This document shows, one piece after another, positions 10,751 through 20,285 of a stretch of DNA of 64,000 nt; positions within the stretch are counted from its first letter, which is position 1, and every line of letters begins with the position of its first letter. The position numbers and the translations under genes are program-made. The DNA is from Spongiibacter marinus. Lineage in GTDB: Bacteria > Pseudomonadota > Gammaproteobacteria > Pseudomonadales > Spongiibacteraceae. Below the pieces are notes generated by a model, which was not told where the DNA came from, searched no databases, and saw only the letters and a list, made by a program, of their open reading frames with translations. The DNA lies in NCBI RefSeq assembly GCF_016906995.1, contig NZ_JAFBBD010000006.1:62001-126000 (forward strand). The letters run 5' to 3'.

Positions 10751-11624
10751 TACTATGACGACTGTCTCTGCAGAATCGCTCAGCTTTGAGGTGGAAGGTC
10801 TGCACATAGCCGCGCAAGCCTGGGGCCAGGCCGATGGTATTCCAGTGCTTGCCCTGCATGGTTGGCTGGACAATGCCGCCAGTTTTGCCGCTATAGCCGA
10901 GTATCTCCAGCAGCAGGGCAACCCGCTGCGCATTGTTGCGCTCGATCTGCCCGGCCACGGGAATAGCGATCACAAACCGCCGTCGGGTAACTACGCCATT
11001 TGGGACGATCTGCGAATTATCTGCGGTGTGGCCGAACAACTCGGCTGGTCCCAATACAGCCTGTTGGCCCACTCACGCGGCGCGATGATCGCGGCGCTGC
11101 TGGCGTCGGCTATGCCAGACAATATTCGCGCGGTCGTCTGCATCGACGGTTTGCTGGCCGACCCGCAAGCGGGTGAAGAATTCCCCAAACAGCTGCAGCG
11201 CTATCTAAACGGATTTTCCAACCAAGGGCGACCGCCACGCGCGTTTGATACCCTGGAAGACGCCGCCGCCGCGCGTATTAAAGTAATGCCCATGAGCAAG
11301 CGCTCGGCTCGTGCCATTGCCGAGCGCGGTACCTATCAGGGTGACGACGGCAAATTTTATTGGCGCAGCGATCGCCGCCTTGCACTCGCCTCCCCGCATA
11401 AACTGACCGCAGAGCAATGGCGGGCCGTGCTGCAAGGCATTCACGCGCCGCTGCTGTTTATTGCCGCCAAACAGGGCTTTGGCCAGGAAATACTCGCACT
11501 AAGCGACGCCAGACCGAAGGCCTTTAGCACACTGGATGTTGATGGCGACCATCACTGCCATATGGATAGCTGCGTTGAGGAAGTCGCTGAGGCGGTTGTG
11601 GAGCATTTTCTGTCGCAGGTTTAA
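10740..11624 (+). CDS. Alpha/beta hydrolase
   Basis: This 294-residue alpha/beta-hydrolase-fold protein has the oxyanion segment LALHGWLDNAASF, the nucleophile elbow AHSRGA (Ser in H-S-R-G) and a C-terminal DGDHHCHMD that can supply the catalytic His. The HGWLDNAASF form is typical of the serine-hydrolase-like (SERHL) branch, whose substrates are mostly unknown. Two starts are possible: 10740 (overlapping sixA by 11 bases) and 10755. Neither has a clear Shine-Dalgarno, consistent with coupling to sixA. The open frame extends further upstream inside sixA, but that part is not conserved. Confidence 0.88.
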   Translation: MAASTMTTVSAESLSFEVEGLHIAAQAWGQADGIPVLALHGWLDNAASFAAIAEYLQQQGNPLRIVALDLPGHGNSDHKPPSGNYAIWDDLRIICGVAEQLGWSQYSLLAHSRGAMIAALLASAMPDNIRAVVCIDGLLADPQAGEEFPKQLQRYLNGFSNQGRPPRAFDTLEDAAAARIKVMPMSKRSARAIAERGTYQGDDGKFYWRSDRRLALASPHKLTAEQWRAVLQGIHAPLLFIAAKQGFGQEILALSDARPKAFSTLDVDGDHHCHMDSCVEEVAEAVVEHFLSQV

Positions 11625-11739
11625 CCATCGTCTTTCCTATTAGCGGGGTTGGCTCCAATAGCAGGGGAGAGTGCGCCCACGTATTTGATCTTTAGCGTGG
11701 TCTGGCTGCTGTCCAGCTCAATAATTAGGGGCACTTATC

Positions 11740-12048
11740 ATGGAAGATTTGCTCTACGAGATATTTCTAGGTTGGCCAAGCGCAGTACTTGGGCTTTGTG
11801 CTCTGACTGCTGGTGCGGTATCCGGCAGAGTTTCAATTAGTACAATTGGCGCAATGTCAGCTACGGGCTTCTGCCTGTATGTAAGTATGTATGTTTTCCC
11901 TTTTTCACTATTATTACTGCTGGTCCTGATTACAAACTGGATCAGCGTTTTCTACGTTTCAAAAGGCAAACGCGCTGTTGCCATGGCTTTTGTCTCACCG
12001 TTAGCGATTGAATGTTTGGCGCTAGGCTATTTGGTTTTTGCTCAGTAG
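11740..12048 (+). CDS. Small integral membrane protein of unknown function
   Basis: I do not recognise this 102-residue protein. It has about three hydrophobic segments (residues 12-28, 36-64 and 80-101), so it is an inner-membrane protein with no obvious catalytic residues. An AGGGG lies about ten bases before the ATG. Its base composition is more AT-rich than the neighbouring genes, which may mean late acquisition. It is a single gene between the hydrolase and the convergent PLP-enzyme gene. Confidence 0.6.
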   Translation: MEDLLYEIFLGWPSAVLGLCALTAGAVSGRVSISTIGAMSATGFCLYVSMYVFPFSLLLLLVLITNWISVFYVSKGKRAVAMAFVSPLAIECLALGYLVFAQ

Positions 12049-12104
12049 TGTCAGAAATCACCGCGGTCGCGCTGTTGATTAAAAATCAGCGAGTCCTCGG
12101 CCCC

Positions 12105-13184
12105 CTAATCCCGGCTTCGTTCAAGTACCCCGTCAACCGGCCGCGAATTAAACGTGTGCCAGTAAAGCTGCACATCAGTGCTTTGCCTTGCGGCGTCTAA
12201 AAACGCGGCCGCGGCTTTGGCGGTATAGGTTTGATCCAGGGTAATACCGCACTCGGCGAATTTTTCCGTGGCGCTGCTTCCCGCTTTGGTGGCCACGCCG
12301 TAGCCATCGCCATAGTAACTGTCGACCAGTTTGGCGGTGGGTATTGTTGGCGGTGAGAGGCCTGCTTTTGTCAGCGCGGCGCATGTTTGCCTGATGAGTT
12401 GATTCACTGTGGCAGGGGTGCAGGTGGGAATGATGCCCAAGTGGGAAGGGGCGACCCTTATGCCAATAATATCGCTTTCTAAGCCTGCTAGCGCAGCGCC
12501 AATGCTTAAGCCGGCAAGGGTAGCAGAGGAGCCAACGGGCACGAATATCTGGCTGGGCAATGGGCACTGGCCGGTGTCGATTTGCTGCCTTAACTCAAAT
12601 GCTGCGTTGATAAAGCCCATGGTTCCGGCAACATTGGAGCCGCCAGCAAACAGAAAGTAGTGCCGGCGTGACAGGCGCTTGGGGTGAAGGTAGTAATGCC
12701 GCACGGTATTGGCGAGTGAGCCACAATATTGTAGCTCGGCGCCAAAGTGTCGCATTCGCGCGAGGTTGTCGCGCACGGTGGTAGAGGGCGGTTGTTCAAA
12801 TAGCAGCACCGTGCAGCGCAGGCCCAATTGTTGGCACAGCATGGCGGTGGCAACGCCGTGGTTGGTGCCCGTGGCGCCGAAGGTGATTACATGCGTTTTG
12901 CCACGCGCCAGAACATCGGCCAAAATAAATTCCAGCTTGCGGAGTTTGTTGCCGCCATACACCGCGTGGGAAAGGTCGTCGCGTTTAATCCAGGCATTGC
13001 TGCCAATTCCGGATACTGGTTCAACTGGCGTGGGTAGGTCAGCGAGGGGGAGCCAGGGTAGGGCGCCGCTCAGTTGCGGGTAGCTGTCGAACAAGGGCCT
13101 TGTCCTGGTCACGTCATTTATGTCTCGTTCTGGGGTGGTATACAAGACAGAGGATAGCTGTTTGGCTCCGTCGCGGCGACGCAT
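12105..13184 (-). CDS. PLP-dependent enzyme, ACC deaminase/D-cysteine desulfhydrase family
   Basis: This is a fold-type II PLP enzyme of 359 residues. The motif WIKRDDLSHAVYGGNKLRKLEF near residue 65 holds the PLP-binding Lys. TFGATGTNHGVATA supplies the substrate-binding loop, and the phosphate-binding region is VPVGSSATLAGL near residue 215. The family includes 1-aminocyclopropane-1-carboxylate deaminase and D-cysteine desulfhydrase, and sequence alone does not settle which. It reads away from folE on the same strand. The last 37 bases before 12105 hold no other gene. Confidence 0.85.
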   Translation of the reverse strand: MRRRDGAKQLSSVLYTTPERDINDVTRTRPLFDSYPQLSGALPWLPLADLPTPVEPVSGIGSNAWIKRDDLSHAVYGGNKLRKLEFILADVLARGKTHVITFGATGTNHGVATAMLCQQLGLRCTVLLFEQPPSTTVRDNLARMRHFGAELQYCGSLANTVRHYYLHPKRLSRRHYFLFAGGSNVAGTMGFINAAFELRQQIDTGQCPLPSQIFVPVGSSATLAGLSIGAALAGLESDIIGIRVAPSHLGIIPTCTPATVNQLIRQTCAALTKAGLSPPTIPTAKLVDSYYGDGYGVATKAGSSATEKFAECGITLDQTYTAKAAAAFLDAARQSTDVQLYWHTFNSRPVDGVLERSRD

Positions 13185-13212
13185 ACCGTAATTTGGTCAA
13201 TGATGTGGCAAT

Positions 13213-13236
13213 AAAAAAGGGCTATTTCGGCCCTTT
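13213..13236 (-). terminator. Rho-independent terminator of folE
   Basis: Read on the minus strand, AAAGGGC, a 7-base loop and GCCCTTT run into a further T-run, 37 bases after the folE stop. Confidence 0.85.
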
Positions 13237-13272
13237 GATTTTCCTTGTTGCCCAGCGGGCCAAAGCAACGCT

Positions 13273-13812
13273 TTATTTGATCAGCGACATAAACTCTGCC
13301 CGCGTGGCGGCGTTGTCTTTAAACACGCCCAACATGGCGCTGGTGCGCATAACGGAGTTTTGCTTTTGCACGCCGCGCATCATCATGCACATATGGCGGG
13401 CTTCAATGATCACGGCAACGCCTTCGGCGCCAGTCACTTGTTGCACGGTGTTGGCGATCTGCGTGGTCAGGCCTTCTTGAATTTGCAGGCGGCGAGCGTA
13501 GAGGTCGACAATGCGAGCCACCTTAGACAGGCCCAAAACTTTGCCGTTGGGAATGTAGGCAACGTGGCATTTGCCGATGAAGGGTAGCAGGTGGTGCTCG
13601 CAGAGCGAGTAGAGTTCGATGTCGGAGACCACGACCATTTCGTTGGCGTCGGATTCAAACAGTGCGTCGTTCACGACTTCGTCAACACTGCGACGGTAAC
13701 CCTCGGTAAGGAACTCAAAGGCTTTTGCCGCGCGTTTTGGCGTGTCGAGTAAGCCGTCACGCTCAAGGTCTTCACCAATTTGTTTGATGATCTCTTCGAA
13801 TGCTTTTTCCAC
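13273..13812 (-). CDS. folE: GTP cyclohydrolase I
   Basis: FolE converts GTP to 7,8-dihydroneopterin triphosphate, the first step of folate synthesis and also the entry to the queuosine pathway, for which queF lies at 30.5 kb. The protein has 179 residues. The zinc-binding and catalytic motif [11 protein letters not shown] is near residue 70, followed by [20 protein letters not shown] and [14 protein letters not shown] with the third zinc ligand Cys. It has its own terminator downstream and is divergent from prmB. Confidence 0.97.
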   Translation of the reverse strand: MEKAFEEIIKQIGEDLERDGLLDTPKRAAKAFEFLTEGYRRSVDEVVNDALFESDANEMVVVSDIELYSLCEHHLLPFIGKCHVAYIPNGKVLGLSKVARIVDLYARRLQIQEGLTTQIANTVQQVTGAEGVAVIIEARHMCMMMRGVQKQNSVMRTSAMLGVFKDNAATRAEFMSLIK

Positions 13813-13962
13813 CAGCTTCTCTTTTATGTCCTATAAACGAGCCGCAATGGTATCAGAGCCCTTACGCTTTCCCAAGCATGCTGGGCAGCGCTTTGGGGGC
13901 AGTGTAAACTTCGCGCTGGTTATTATTGCTTGCTAAAAACGGGTTTATAGAAGGGCGCTGCG

Positions 13963-14874
13963 GTGGCACACAACAATGAGATTTGCCAACACCTGACCAC
14001 GGTTCGGGACTACATTCGCTGGGGCCTGAGTGAATTCAGCCGCGCTGGATTGTTTTTCGGTCACGGCACCGATAATGCCCTGGACGAGGCCCGGCTGCTG
14101 GTGCTTCACGCCCTAGAGTTACCCTTCGATAGCTCGGACGCGTTCCTGGATGCCACCATACTGCCCAGTGAGCGCGAGCATATTGTGCAGCTGCTACAGC
14201 GCAGAGTGGAAGAGCGTTTACCCGCCGCTTACTTAACCCATGAGGCGTGGTTTGCCGGGCTGTCATTTTATGTGGATGAGCGAGTATTGGTGCCGCGCTC
14301 GCCCATTGCAGAACTGATCGAAAACGGTTTTGAACCGTGGTTAGCGAGCGAACCCCAGCGCATATTGGACCTCTGCACCGGCAGCGCTTGTATTGGTATT
14401 GCCTGCGCCTACGCCTTTGACGATGCCGAAATAGATGTTGCGGATATTTCCGACGATGCGCTGGATGTCGCCGGCATCAATATTGCCCGCCACGAACTCG
14501 GCCACAGGGTGAAGGCTATTCACTCCGATGTGTTTAGCGGCTTGAAGGGGCAGCGCTATTCCCTGATCGTTAGCAACCCGCCCTACGTAGACGCCAGAGA
14601 CCTCGCGGAAATGCCCGCGGAATATCATCGCGAGCCCGCGCTGGGGTTGGCGTCGGGGGAGGACGGCCTGGACCTGACTCGCCGCATCCTGCGCGACGCG
14701 GCCGACCATTTGGAAGAGGGTGGTTTGCTGGTAGTCGAGGTAGGCAATAGCTGGGTGGCACTTGAGCAGGCCTACCCGACATTGCCATTTACCTGGCTGG
14801 AGTTCGAGCGCGGCGGTCACGGCGTGTTTGCGCTGACCCGAGAGCAGTTGGTAGAGGCCGCGGATAGCCTCTGA
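13963..14874 (+). CDS. prmB: 50S ribosomal protein L3 N5-glutamine methyltransferase
   Basis: PrmB methylates a glutamine of ribosomal protein L3 using SAM. The 303-residue protein starts with GTG. It has the SAM-binding motif [16 protein letters not shown] near residue 130 and the glutamine-methylase motif SNPPYVDAR near residue 203. The N-terminal helical domain is of PrmB type, with [17 protein letters not shown] leading into the catalytic domain. aroC follows, as it does next to prmB in many gammaproteobacteria, which supports PrmB over its paralogue PrmC. Confidence 0.95.
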   Translation: MAHNNEICQHLTTVRDYIRWGLSEFSRAGLFFGHGTDNALDEARLLVLHALELPFDSSDAFLDATILPSEREHIVQLLQRRVEERLPAAYLTHEAWFAGLSFYVDERVLVPRSPIAELIENGFEPWLASEPQRILDLCTGSACIGIACAYAFDDAEIDVADISDDALDVAGINIARHELGHRVKAIHSDVFSGLKGQRYSLIVSNPPYVDARDLAEMPAEYHREPALGLASGEDGLDLTRRILRDAADHLEEGGLLVVEVGNSWVALEQAYPTLPFTWLEFERGGHGVFALTREQLVEAADSL

Positions 14875-14893
14875 CTCAGACGCCGCTTTCACG

Positions 14894-14899
14894 TATAAT
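14894..14899 (+). promoter_or_regulatory. Candidate -10 element of aroC
   Basis: A perfect TATAAT lies 102 bases before the aroC start in the prmB-aroC gap. No convincing -35 hexamer is visible 17 bases upstream, so the assignment is tentative. Confidence 0.4.
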
Positions 14900-15000
14900 T
14901 CAGGCGCTGTTTGTTCGGCACTGTTTTTCGCGCTTTGTAGAGTAATGATTTACGGCCAGGCAGTTTTGCCAGCCCTATTGTCCCAACGCAGGATTGTTTC

Positions 15001-16098
15001 ATGTCAGGTAACACCATCGGTAAGTTGTTCACCGTCACCACCTTTGGCGAAAGCCACGGCCTTGCCTTGGGCGCAATTATCGATGGCTGCCCGCCGGGGC
15101 TGGCAATTTCCGAGAGTGATTTGCAGCGCGATTTAGACCGCCGCAAGCCTGGCACCTCGCGCTATACCACCCAGCGCCGTGAAAACGATGAAGTGAAAAT
15201 TCTGTCTGGAGTTTTCGAGGGGGAGACCACCGGTACCTCTATTGGGCTGTTGATTGAGAACCAGGATCAGCGTTCGAAGGATTACAGCAAGATCAAAGAC
15301 CGTTTCCGCCCTATGCATGCCGACTACAGCTACGAGCAAAAATACGGTCAGCGTGACTACCGCGGTGGTGGCCGTTCGTCGGCGCGCGAAACCGCGATGC
15401 GAGTCGCTGCCGGGGCAATCGCCAAAAAGTACCTGGCAGAGCATCACGGCGTGCAGGTGAGGGGATACTTGTCGCAGCTGGGGCCGATTAAGGCAGATAA
15501 GCTCGATTGGGACATTGTTGAAGAGAATCCTTTCTTTTGCCCGGACGCTGATAAAATTTCCGAAATGGAAACCTATATGCAGGCGCTGCGTAAATCCGGC
15601 GATTCTGTAGGGGCCAAAATTTCGGTGGTGGCCAGCGGAGTGCCAGTAGGCCTGGGCGAGCCAGTTTTCGATCGCTTGGATGCCGATATCGCCCATGCCC
15701 TGATGGGGATTAACGCGGTGAAGGGGGTTGAGATTGGCGCAGGCTTTGACTGCGTAGATGCCCGCGGCAGCGAACACCGAGACGAGCTCACTCCTGAAGG
15801 CTTTACCTCAAATAATGCCGGTGGCGTGCTGGGCGGAATTTCCAGTGGGCAGGATATTGTCGCCCATATGGCGCTGAAGCCGACATCGAGCATTTTGATT
15901 CCTGGCCAAACCATTAACCAGCAGGGCGAGGCTGTGGACGTGATAACCACTGGCCGCCACGACCCCTGCGTGGGCATTCGCGCGGTACCTATCGCCGAGG
16001 CGATGCTGGCGATTGTGCTGATGGACCACCTGTTGCGTAACCGTGGCCAAAATGCCGATGTTCAGTGCCAAACACCGGTGATTCCGGCGCGCCGCTAG
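15001..16098 (+). CDS. aroC: Chorismate synthase
   Basis: AroC performs the last shikimate-pathway step, turning EPSP into chorismate with reduced FMN. The 365 residues show all three family signatures: [19 protein letters not shown] at the start, the [19 protein letters not shown] stretch near residue 123, and [18 protein letters not shown] near residue 317. The ATG gives the expected N-terminus [10 protein letters not shown]. The MFS gene follows after 11 bases. Confidence 0.98.
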   Translation: MSGNTIGKLFTVTTFGESHGLALGAIIDGCPPGLAISESDLQRDLDRRKPGTSRYTTQRRENDEVKILSGVFEGETTGTSIGLLIENQDQRSKDYSKIKDRFRPMHADYSYEQKYGQRDYRGGGRSSARETAMRVAAGAIAKKYLAEHHGVQVRGYLSQLGPIKADKLDWDIVEENPFFCPDADKISEMETYMQALRKSGDSVGAKISVVASGVPVGLGEPVFDRLDADIAHALMGINAVKGVEIGAGFDCVDARGSEHRDELTPEGFTSNNAGGVLGGISSGQDIVAHMALKPTSSILIPGQTINQQGEAVDVITTGRHDPCVGIRAVPIAEAMLAIVLMDHLLRNRGQNADVQCQTPVIPARR

Positions 16099-16109
16099 GT
16101 TAGGCGGCT

Positions 16110-17264
16110 ATGGCGCAGGCAGTGCCGTATTGGCGGCTTTCCGCCTTTTATTTCTTCTACTTTGCCCTGCTGGGCACGTGGTTGCCATATTGGTCGCTGT
16201 ACCTGAAGTCGCTGGGATATTCCTCTGGCGAGATCGGGATTCTCTCGGCGCTGGTGATGGTCACCAAGGTACTGGCGCCCAACTTATGGGGCTACCTGGC
16301 TGACCGCTATGACTGCCGCACGCGAATTATTCGCCTGGGGGCGCTGCTGGCGGTTATCGCCTTTGGTGGAGTGTACTTCCGGCAGGACTTCTACTGGCTC
16401 GCCGCCGTGGTGGTGGGCTACAGCTTCTTTTGGAATGCGGTACTCTCGCAGTTCGACGTGCTAACGCTCAGCCATTTGAGCGGTCAGCATGGCCGCTATT
16501 CATTGATCCGTTTGTGGGGCTCGATTGGTTTTATCGCCGCGGTATTGGCGGTGGGTGCGTGGCTGGACCACCACCCCATTGTGCATCTGCTGTACATCAT
16601 TACTGCATTGTTGTCGGCTATCTGGCTGGGTAGCTTGCTGGTGGCAGAAAACCCCGAGGGCTTAACGCGGGGTGATCGCAGCCCCGGTTCGCTGATGCGA
16701 ATATTAAAGCAGCCAGCGGTGATTGCCTTCTTTGCCACCAGTTTTCTGCTGCAATTCTCCCACGGGCCGTACTACACCTTTTTCAGTATTCATTTGGAAG
16801 CGCAGGGCTATAGCAAGTCGGCAACGGGGATGTTGTGGTCGCTAGGGGTGTTCGCTGAAATGTTGCTGTTTATGGGTATGCACCGGCTGCTGGAGCGCTT
16901 TAGTCTGCGCCAGATTTTGATCGCCAGCCTGGCGCTAACGGCGTTGCGCTGGTGGTTAATTGCTGAATTTGTCGAGTCAGTGGCCATTTTGGTGTTTGCC
17001 CAGTGTTTGCACGCGGCCAGTTTTGGCAGTGCTCACGCTGCCGCCGTCGAAACGATACGGCGGTTTTTTACCGCTCACCACGGCCAGGGTATGGCGCTGT
17101 ACAGTGGCTTGAGCTTTGGCGCCGGTGGTGCGTTGGGCGCGGTGCTGAGTGGTTACGCCTGGGACATCAGCCCGGCCCAGTGTTTCTGGGTGGCCAGCGG
17201 CGCCGCAGCACTGGCGGCGATAATTGCCTGGCGCTATTTTGAGACGCCGGACACGCCTCGTTAA
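16110..17264 (+). CDS. MFS transporter, phenylpropionate-permease-like (HcaT group)
   Basis: This 384-residue inner-membrane carrier has about 12 hydrophobic helices. It starts with a compact YWRLSAFYFFYFALLGTWLPYWSLYLKSLG-type first helix pair (split here for brevity), typical of the MFS_1-like/HcaT group. The loop GYLADRYDCRTRIIR between helices 2 and 3 is the MFS motif A equivalent. The substrate is unknown; HcaT homologues next to aroC are often annotated as 3-phenylpropionate transporters without proof. It is probably co-transcribed with aroC. Confidence 0.88.
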   Translation: MAQAVPYWRLSAFYFFYFALLGTWLPYWSLYLKSLGYSSGEIGILSALVMVTKVLAPNLWGYLADRYDCRTRIIRLGALLAVIAFGGVYFRQDFYWLAAVVVGYSFFWNAVLSQFDVLTLSHLSGQHGRYSLIRLWGSIGFIAAVLAVGAWLDHHPIVHLLYIITALLSAIWLGSLLVAENPEGLTRGDRSPGSLMRILKQPAVIAFFATSFLLQFSHGPYYTFFSIHLEAQGYSKSATGMLWSLGVFAEMLLFMGMHRLLERFSLRQILIASLALTALRWWLIAEFVESVAILVFAQCLHAASFGSAHAAAVETIRRFFTAHHGQGMALYSGLSFGAGGALGAVLSGYAWDISPAQCFWVASGAAALAAIIAWRYFETPDTPR

Positions 17265-17326
17265 GTGTGTCGTCGCGTCGGCGTCATTGCAGCGGTAGAC
17301 TGAAAGAAAAAGTCGGAAGATCAACT

Positions 17327-17758
17327 ATGGCTCAAGAATCCGTCGTTTACGGCTGCATTACGGATATGTTGTTTGTGCGAGACGGTGTCGATTTGCAGGA
17401 ACGCCGCGAGGTGAATCAGCAAATTACTGATACCTTACCCTCGGCCGAAGACTGGCCTTTGCTGTGTCGGGAAATGTTTTCCGTGCCGCGCCGCGCCGTG
17501 GAGTTCGGCGACTGCCAAACCGATGTCATTCACTTTGGCAGTTCCTACAAGGCGATAGAGCACGAGTGGGATGCATGGCTGCGTTTATTTGAGAAAATGC
17601 TCAGCAAAATGTATTGGGTGTCGGCAACGGTGCACCTGCAAACGGCCTATAACGGTACACATACCTTTGTATGGCAAGCCGAAGGGGATTACCATGCCCC
17701 CGGAGATGACTCCGGTCGCTTGCGTTGTGAGTGGCTGCGAGAGGACAGTTTTGCTTAA
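17327..17758 (+). CDS. Conserved hypothetical protein
   Basis: I do not recognise this soluble 143-residue protein. The start MAQESVVYGCITDMLFV is preceded by a GGAAG, and the frame is open 20 codons further upstream without conservation features. It is rich in Trp and aromatic residues (EHEWDAWLRLFEKMLSKMYWVSATVHLQ) and has no signal peptide. It lies between the MFS gene and a two-helix membrane protein. Confidence 0.65.
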   Translation: MAQESVVYGCITDMLFVRDGVDLQERREVNQQITDTLPSAEDWPLLCREMFSVPRRAVEFGDCQTDVIHFGSSYKAIEHEWDAWLRLFEKMLSKMYWVSATVHLQTAYNGTHTFVWQAEGDYHAPGDDSGRLRCEWLREDSFA

Positions 17759-17778
17759 GCGAAGAGGGTTTGCCGAAG

Positions 17779-17985
17779 GTGGCTGAGTGGTTTGTGCTGT
17801 TTAAACGCTACCGTACGCCGGTGCTGGCGGTGCTGGCAACAGTGATGCTGGTGTGTTCAGCGGTGTGGAGTTTTGATGTACCGTGGCGGGAAGTGCTCGG
17901 CTATTTGCTGATGTGCATGCTCGGTGTTGTGGTGATCGTCGCGGCGGCGACCGCGACGGTGTTTGTGATGAAAAAATTGCGTTGA
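17779..17985 (+). CDS. Small two-helix membrane protein
   Basis: The 68-residue reading starts with GTG (MAEWFVLFKRYRTPVLAV). It has a charged N-terminus and two hydrophobic helices, at about residues 14-30 and 38-60, ending in MKKLR. A GAAGAGGG lies ten bases upstream. An earlier GTG at 17731 would overlap the preceding gene by 28 bases. No family is recognised, and the function is unknown. Confidence 0.55.
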   Translation: MAEWFVLFKRYRTPVLAVLATVMLVCSAVWSFDVPWREVLGYLLMCMLGVVVIVAAATATVFVMKKLR

Positions 17986-17995
17986 GCGGCCGTTT

Positions 17996-18520
17996 CTAGG
18001 CGCGCTCAATATCGATATCGACGCTCAGCTGTTCGGCAATCTCTTCCAGGGCGTCGTTCAATTCGTCCAGGTCGCAACCGGCGGGTAAGTCCGCTTTCAC
18101 GTGGGCGTCGAACAGCGCCTCGCCACTCATCGGCGCACTGGTGATATTCGAGCTGAGTTCAGTCACATTGATCTGGCGATCTTTCAAGGCGCGGCTCACT
18201 TCCCGCACGATTCCCGGCCGGTCGTTGCCCAAAATATGCAGTTGGCAGCCGTGTTGTTCGGCGCTGCCGTCGCTGGTATTGGCGCTGTCATCAATGGTGA
18301 CTTGAATGCCATCGGTGCTGAGCGCGCGCAGGGCGCTGATCAGGGCATCGCGCTGATCGCCTGCCACATTTACGCGGCCGATGCCGGCAAACTGGCCCGC
18401 CAATTGTGTCATTCGGCTTTCCTGCCAACTTCCACCGACACTGGCAATGGCGCTGGAAACCAATTCAACCAACCCGGGTCGGTCCTTGCTGATAAAGGTA
18501 AAAACAACAGACGTATTCAA
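17996..18520 (-). CDS. GcvR-like ACT-domain protein
   Basis: The protein contains two ACT domains: FTFISKDRPGLVELVSSAIA near the N-terminus and LHILGNDRPGIVREVSRALK near residue 95. This layout is that of the glycine cleavage repressor GcvR, which acts by binding GcvA. I place the start at a TTG (18520, 174 residues) because an AGGA is seven bases upstream, and the first ACT domain begins three residues later. An ATG at 18583 has no Shine-Dalgarno. No gcv genes are visible, so the regulated target is unknown. Confidence 0.85.
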   Translation of the reverse strand: MNTSVVFTFISKDRPGLVELVSSAIASVGGSWQESRMTQLAGQFAGIGRVNVAGDQRDALISALRALSTDGIQVTIDDSANTSDGSAEQHGCQLHILGNDRPGIVREVSRALKDRQINVTELSSNITSAPMSGEALFDAHVKADLPAGCDLDELNDALEEIAEQLSVDIDIERA

Positions 18521-18624
18521 TGGTAAATCCTGTAAGTATAGAGACACGTTATAGCAGTAACGATACGATATCTGCTTGAACATATCATCAGCGATGGCTG
18601 CTGAGTAGGCCGGTGGGTTAAGAA

Positions 18625-18933
18625 ATGCATGTACATGTGGAACTCTGTGTAATACCGCTCAATGTCGGCGAGTCGCTGTCACCGTATATTGCCGAGTGTC
18701 AGCGAATTTTTGATGACAGCGGCCTGACTTACCAGCTGCATGCCTTTGGCACCAATGTCGAAGGTGAGTGGGAGGCAGTCATGGCGGCGGTGAAGCTGTG
18801 CCATATGCGCATTCACGAGATGGGGGCGCCGCGTATCCACAGCCAGTTAAAAATTGGCACGCGGGTAGACAGAGAGCAGAACCTACAAGATAAAATTGAC
18901 AGTGTTGCCGGCTTTCAGGGCAGTGAGTGCTGA
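18625..18933 (+). CDS. MTH1187-type thiamine-binding protein (UPF0045)
   Basis: This 102-residue cytosolic protein belongs to the MTH1187/YkoF-like fold. The segments VELCVIPLNVGESLSPYIAECQ, LTYQLHAFGTNVEGEWE and the DREQNLQDKIDSV tail are typical. Members bind thiamine or related pyrimidines; the physiological role is not known. It begins a run of short genes with yheU and tusA, and is divergent from the ACT-domain gene. Confidence 0.88.
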   Translation: MHVHVELCVIPLNVGESLSPYIAECQRIFDDSGLTYQLHAFGTNVEGEWEAVMAAVKLCHMRIHEMGAPRIHSQLKIGTRVDREQNLQDKIDSVAGFQGSEC

Positions 18934-18953
18934 GCAGACTTAACGAGGTTGGA

Positions 18954-19175
18954 ATGGCAGATTATTTGGAAATTCCCTGGCAGAAACTGAGCGAGGATGC
19001 CTTTCAGGGCATGCTGGAGGAGCTGGTTAGCCGCGACGGCACTGACTATGGCGAGCGCGAGCTGAGCCAGGAAGAAAAAATCGCCCAACTGCGGGCGGCA
19101 TTAAAAAGTGGCCAGGCGTTTATCGCCTTCTGCGCCGAGACCGAGAGCTGGTCTATTTTGCCGCGCCGCCCCTAA
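18954..19175 (+). CDS. yheU: YheU family protein (UPF0270)
   Basis: This small protein (73 residues) matches YheU of E. coli: EIPWQKLSEDAFQGMLEELVSRDGTDYGERE, then a segment rich in E, K and Q, and a short ending SWSILPRRP (the long stretch is given in two parts: EIPWQKLSEDAFQGML and EELVSRDGTDYGERE). Function is unknown. The ATG at 18954 has a GAGG five bases upstream; an earlier start overlapping the preceding gene is less likely. Confidence 0.85.
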   Translation: MADYLEIPWQKLSEDAFQGMLEELVSRDGTDYGERELSQEEKIAQLRAALKSGQAFIAFCAETESWSILPRRP

Positions 19176-19249
19176 GCCGCGTGTTGATTTTTAGGGCCAC
19201 GCCGCCACAATACCTCGCCCGTTTGCCCGCATACAGAGTTGAGTAAGTC

Positions 19250-19492
19250 ATGACGAAGGTCGATCACAATCTGGATACCAGTGGTTTAACCTGCCCCGAG
19301 CCGGTAATGATGCTGCACAATAAAATTCGTGATATCGCGGCTGGTGAGGTGCTGGAAATTCTGGCAACAGATCCGGCCACGACCCGCGATATTCCAAAAT
19401 TCTGCGCCTTTCTCGGTCACGAGCTTATCGACCAGCAACAGGAAGGCGAGCACTACCGCTATTGGGTGCGCAAAGCCGCTCCTAGTGCTTGA
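19250..19492 (+). CDS. tusA: Sulfur carrier protein TusA
   Basis: TusA takes sulfur from the cysteine desulfurase IscS and hands it to TusBCD for 2-thiouridine formation in tRNA. The 80 residues contain the signature [19 protein letters not shown], with the active Cys in CPEP. The other relay genes tusD, tusC and tusB are at 36.0-36.9 kb. The last 11 bases overlap the convergent gene on the other strand. Confidence 0.95.
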   Translation: MTKVDHNLDTSGLTCPEPVMMLHNKIRDIAAGEVLEILATDPATTRDIPKFCAFLGHELIDQQQEGEHYRYWVRKAAPSA

Positions 19493-20162
19493 TCAGGCTG
19501 TGTAACGCGCGCGCCGTCATTTCGCCGCCGCGTTTTATTTGATTGGCGATATGGTATTGGAAGTAGTAGCGCAGGCCTTCGGCTTCGGTTGCCGGGTACA
19601 GGCAGGGGTCGCCGGGCAGCACCGGGTGTTGGGTGATTTTTTCAGGGTCAGCGATCATCGCCTGCAGACGACCGCCAGCGAGCAACTGCCAACTCACTAC
19701 CGGCTCTAATTGGAATTCGTGGCCTTCGTTCAGCAGAGCGGCATGACTGCCTATCAGGTCGGGAATTTCTTGAATCACGCAATTATCGCTAGACGCCTGT
19801 TTGGGGCACAGGCTGTCCAGTATGGCGCTGTGGTGGGCGGGCATCACATCAAAGCGCTGCTCTGCAATAGGGTCAAAGTAACCCTGAGATAAACCCGTTT
19901 GGGCATCGTTGAGCTCGCTGCAGCGAGCAACACGGTCGAGCCAGGGCACCAAGGCCACGTCGTCGCCGTTATCAAGCCGTGCCCAGCATAAGATGCGCAG
20001 GGCATAGAGTTTGTCTGTGGACAGTGCGTGATGAGCGTATAACAGGCAATAGCCTTGAAATTCCGGTGATACCGCGACGATGCTCGGCTCGGTGCGGGCG
20101 GCGTTGGTAGGGAAGGGCAAGATCTGCGCCGAGGGGGTATTGCCTAGGTTACGTGTAGCCAT
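19482..20162 (-). CDS. Conserved hypothetical protein
   Basis: I do not recognise this 226-residue soluble protein. It has no signal peptide or membrane segment. Notable segments are [38 protein letters not shown] and a C-terminal [19 protein letters not shown]. The sequence is not repetitive, uses the same codon style as its neighbours and ends 11 bases inside the tusA 3' end. Confidence 0.65.
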   Translation of the reverse strand: MATRNLGNTPSAQILPFPTNAARTEPSIVAVSPEFQGYCLLYAHHALSTDKLYALRILCWARLDNGDDVALVPWLDRVARCSELNDAQTGLSQGYFDPIAEQRFDVMPAHHSAILDSLCPKQASSDNCVIQEIPDLIGSHAALLNEGHEFQLEPVVSWQLLAGGRLQAMIADPEKITQHPVLPGDPCLYPATEAEGLRYYFQYHIANQIKRGGEMTARALHSLIKH

Positions 20163-20285
20163 GATGCATCCTCACGTAGCGGGGGCGATCACTTAGCGGC
20201 TGACGCGCCAAGCGCGGTGCTATCCCTTTCTGATAAAATTACCTGTAGTTTCCCCTTTTGCCAAGTTTTTCTGGATAGTCTTGCA

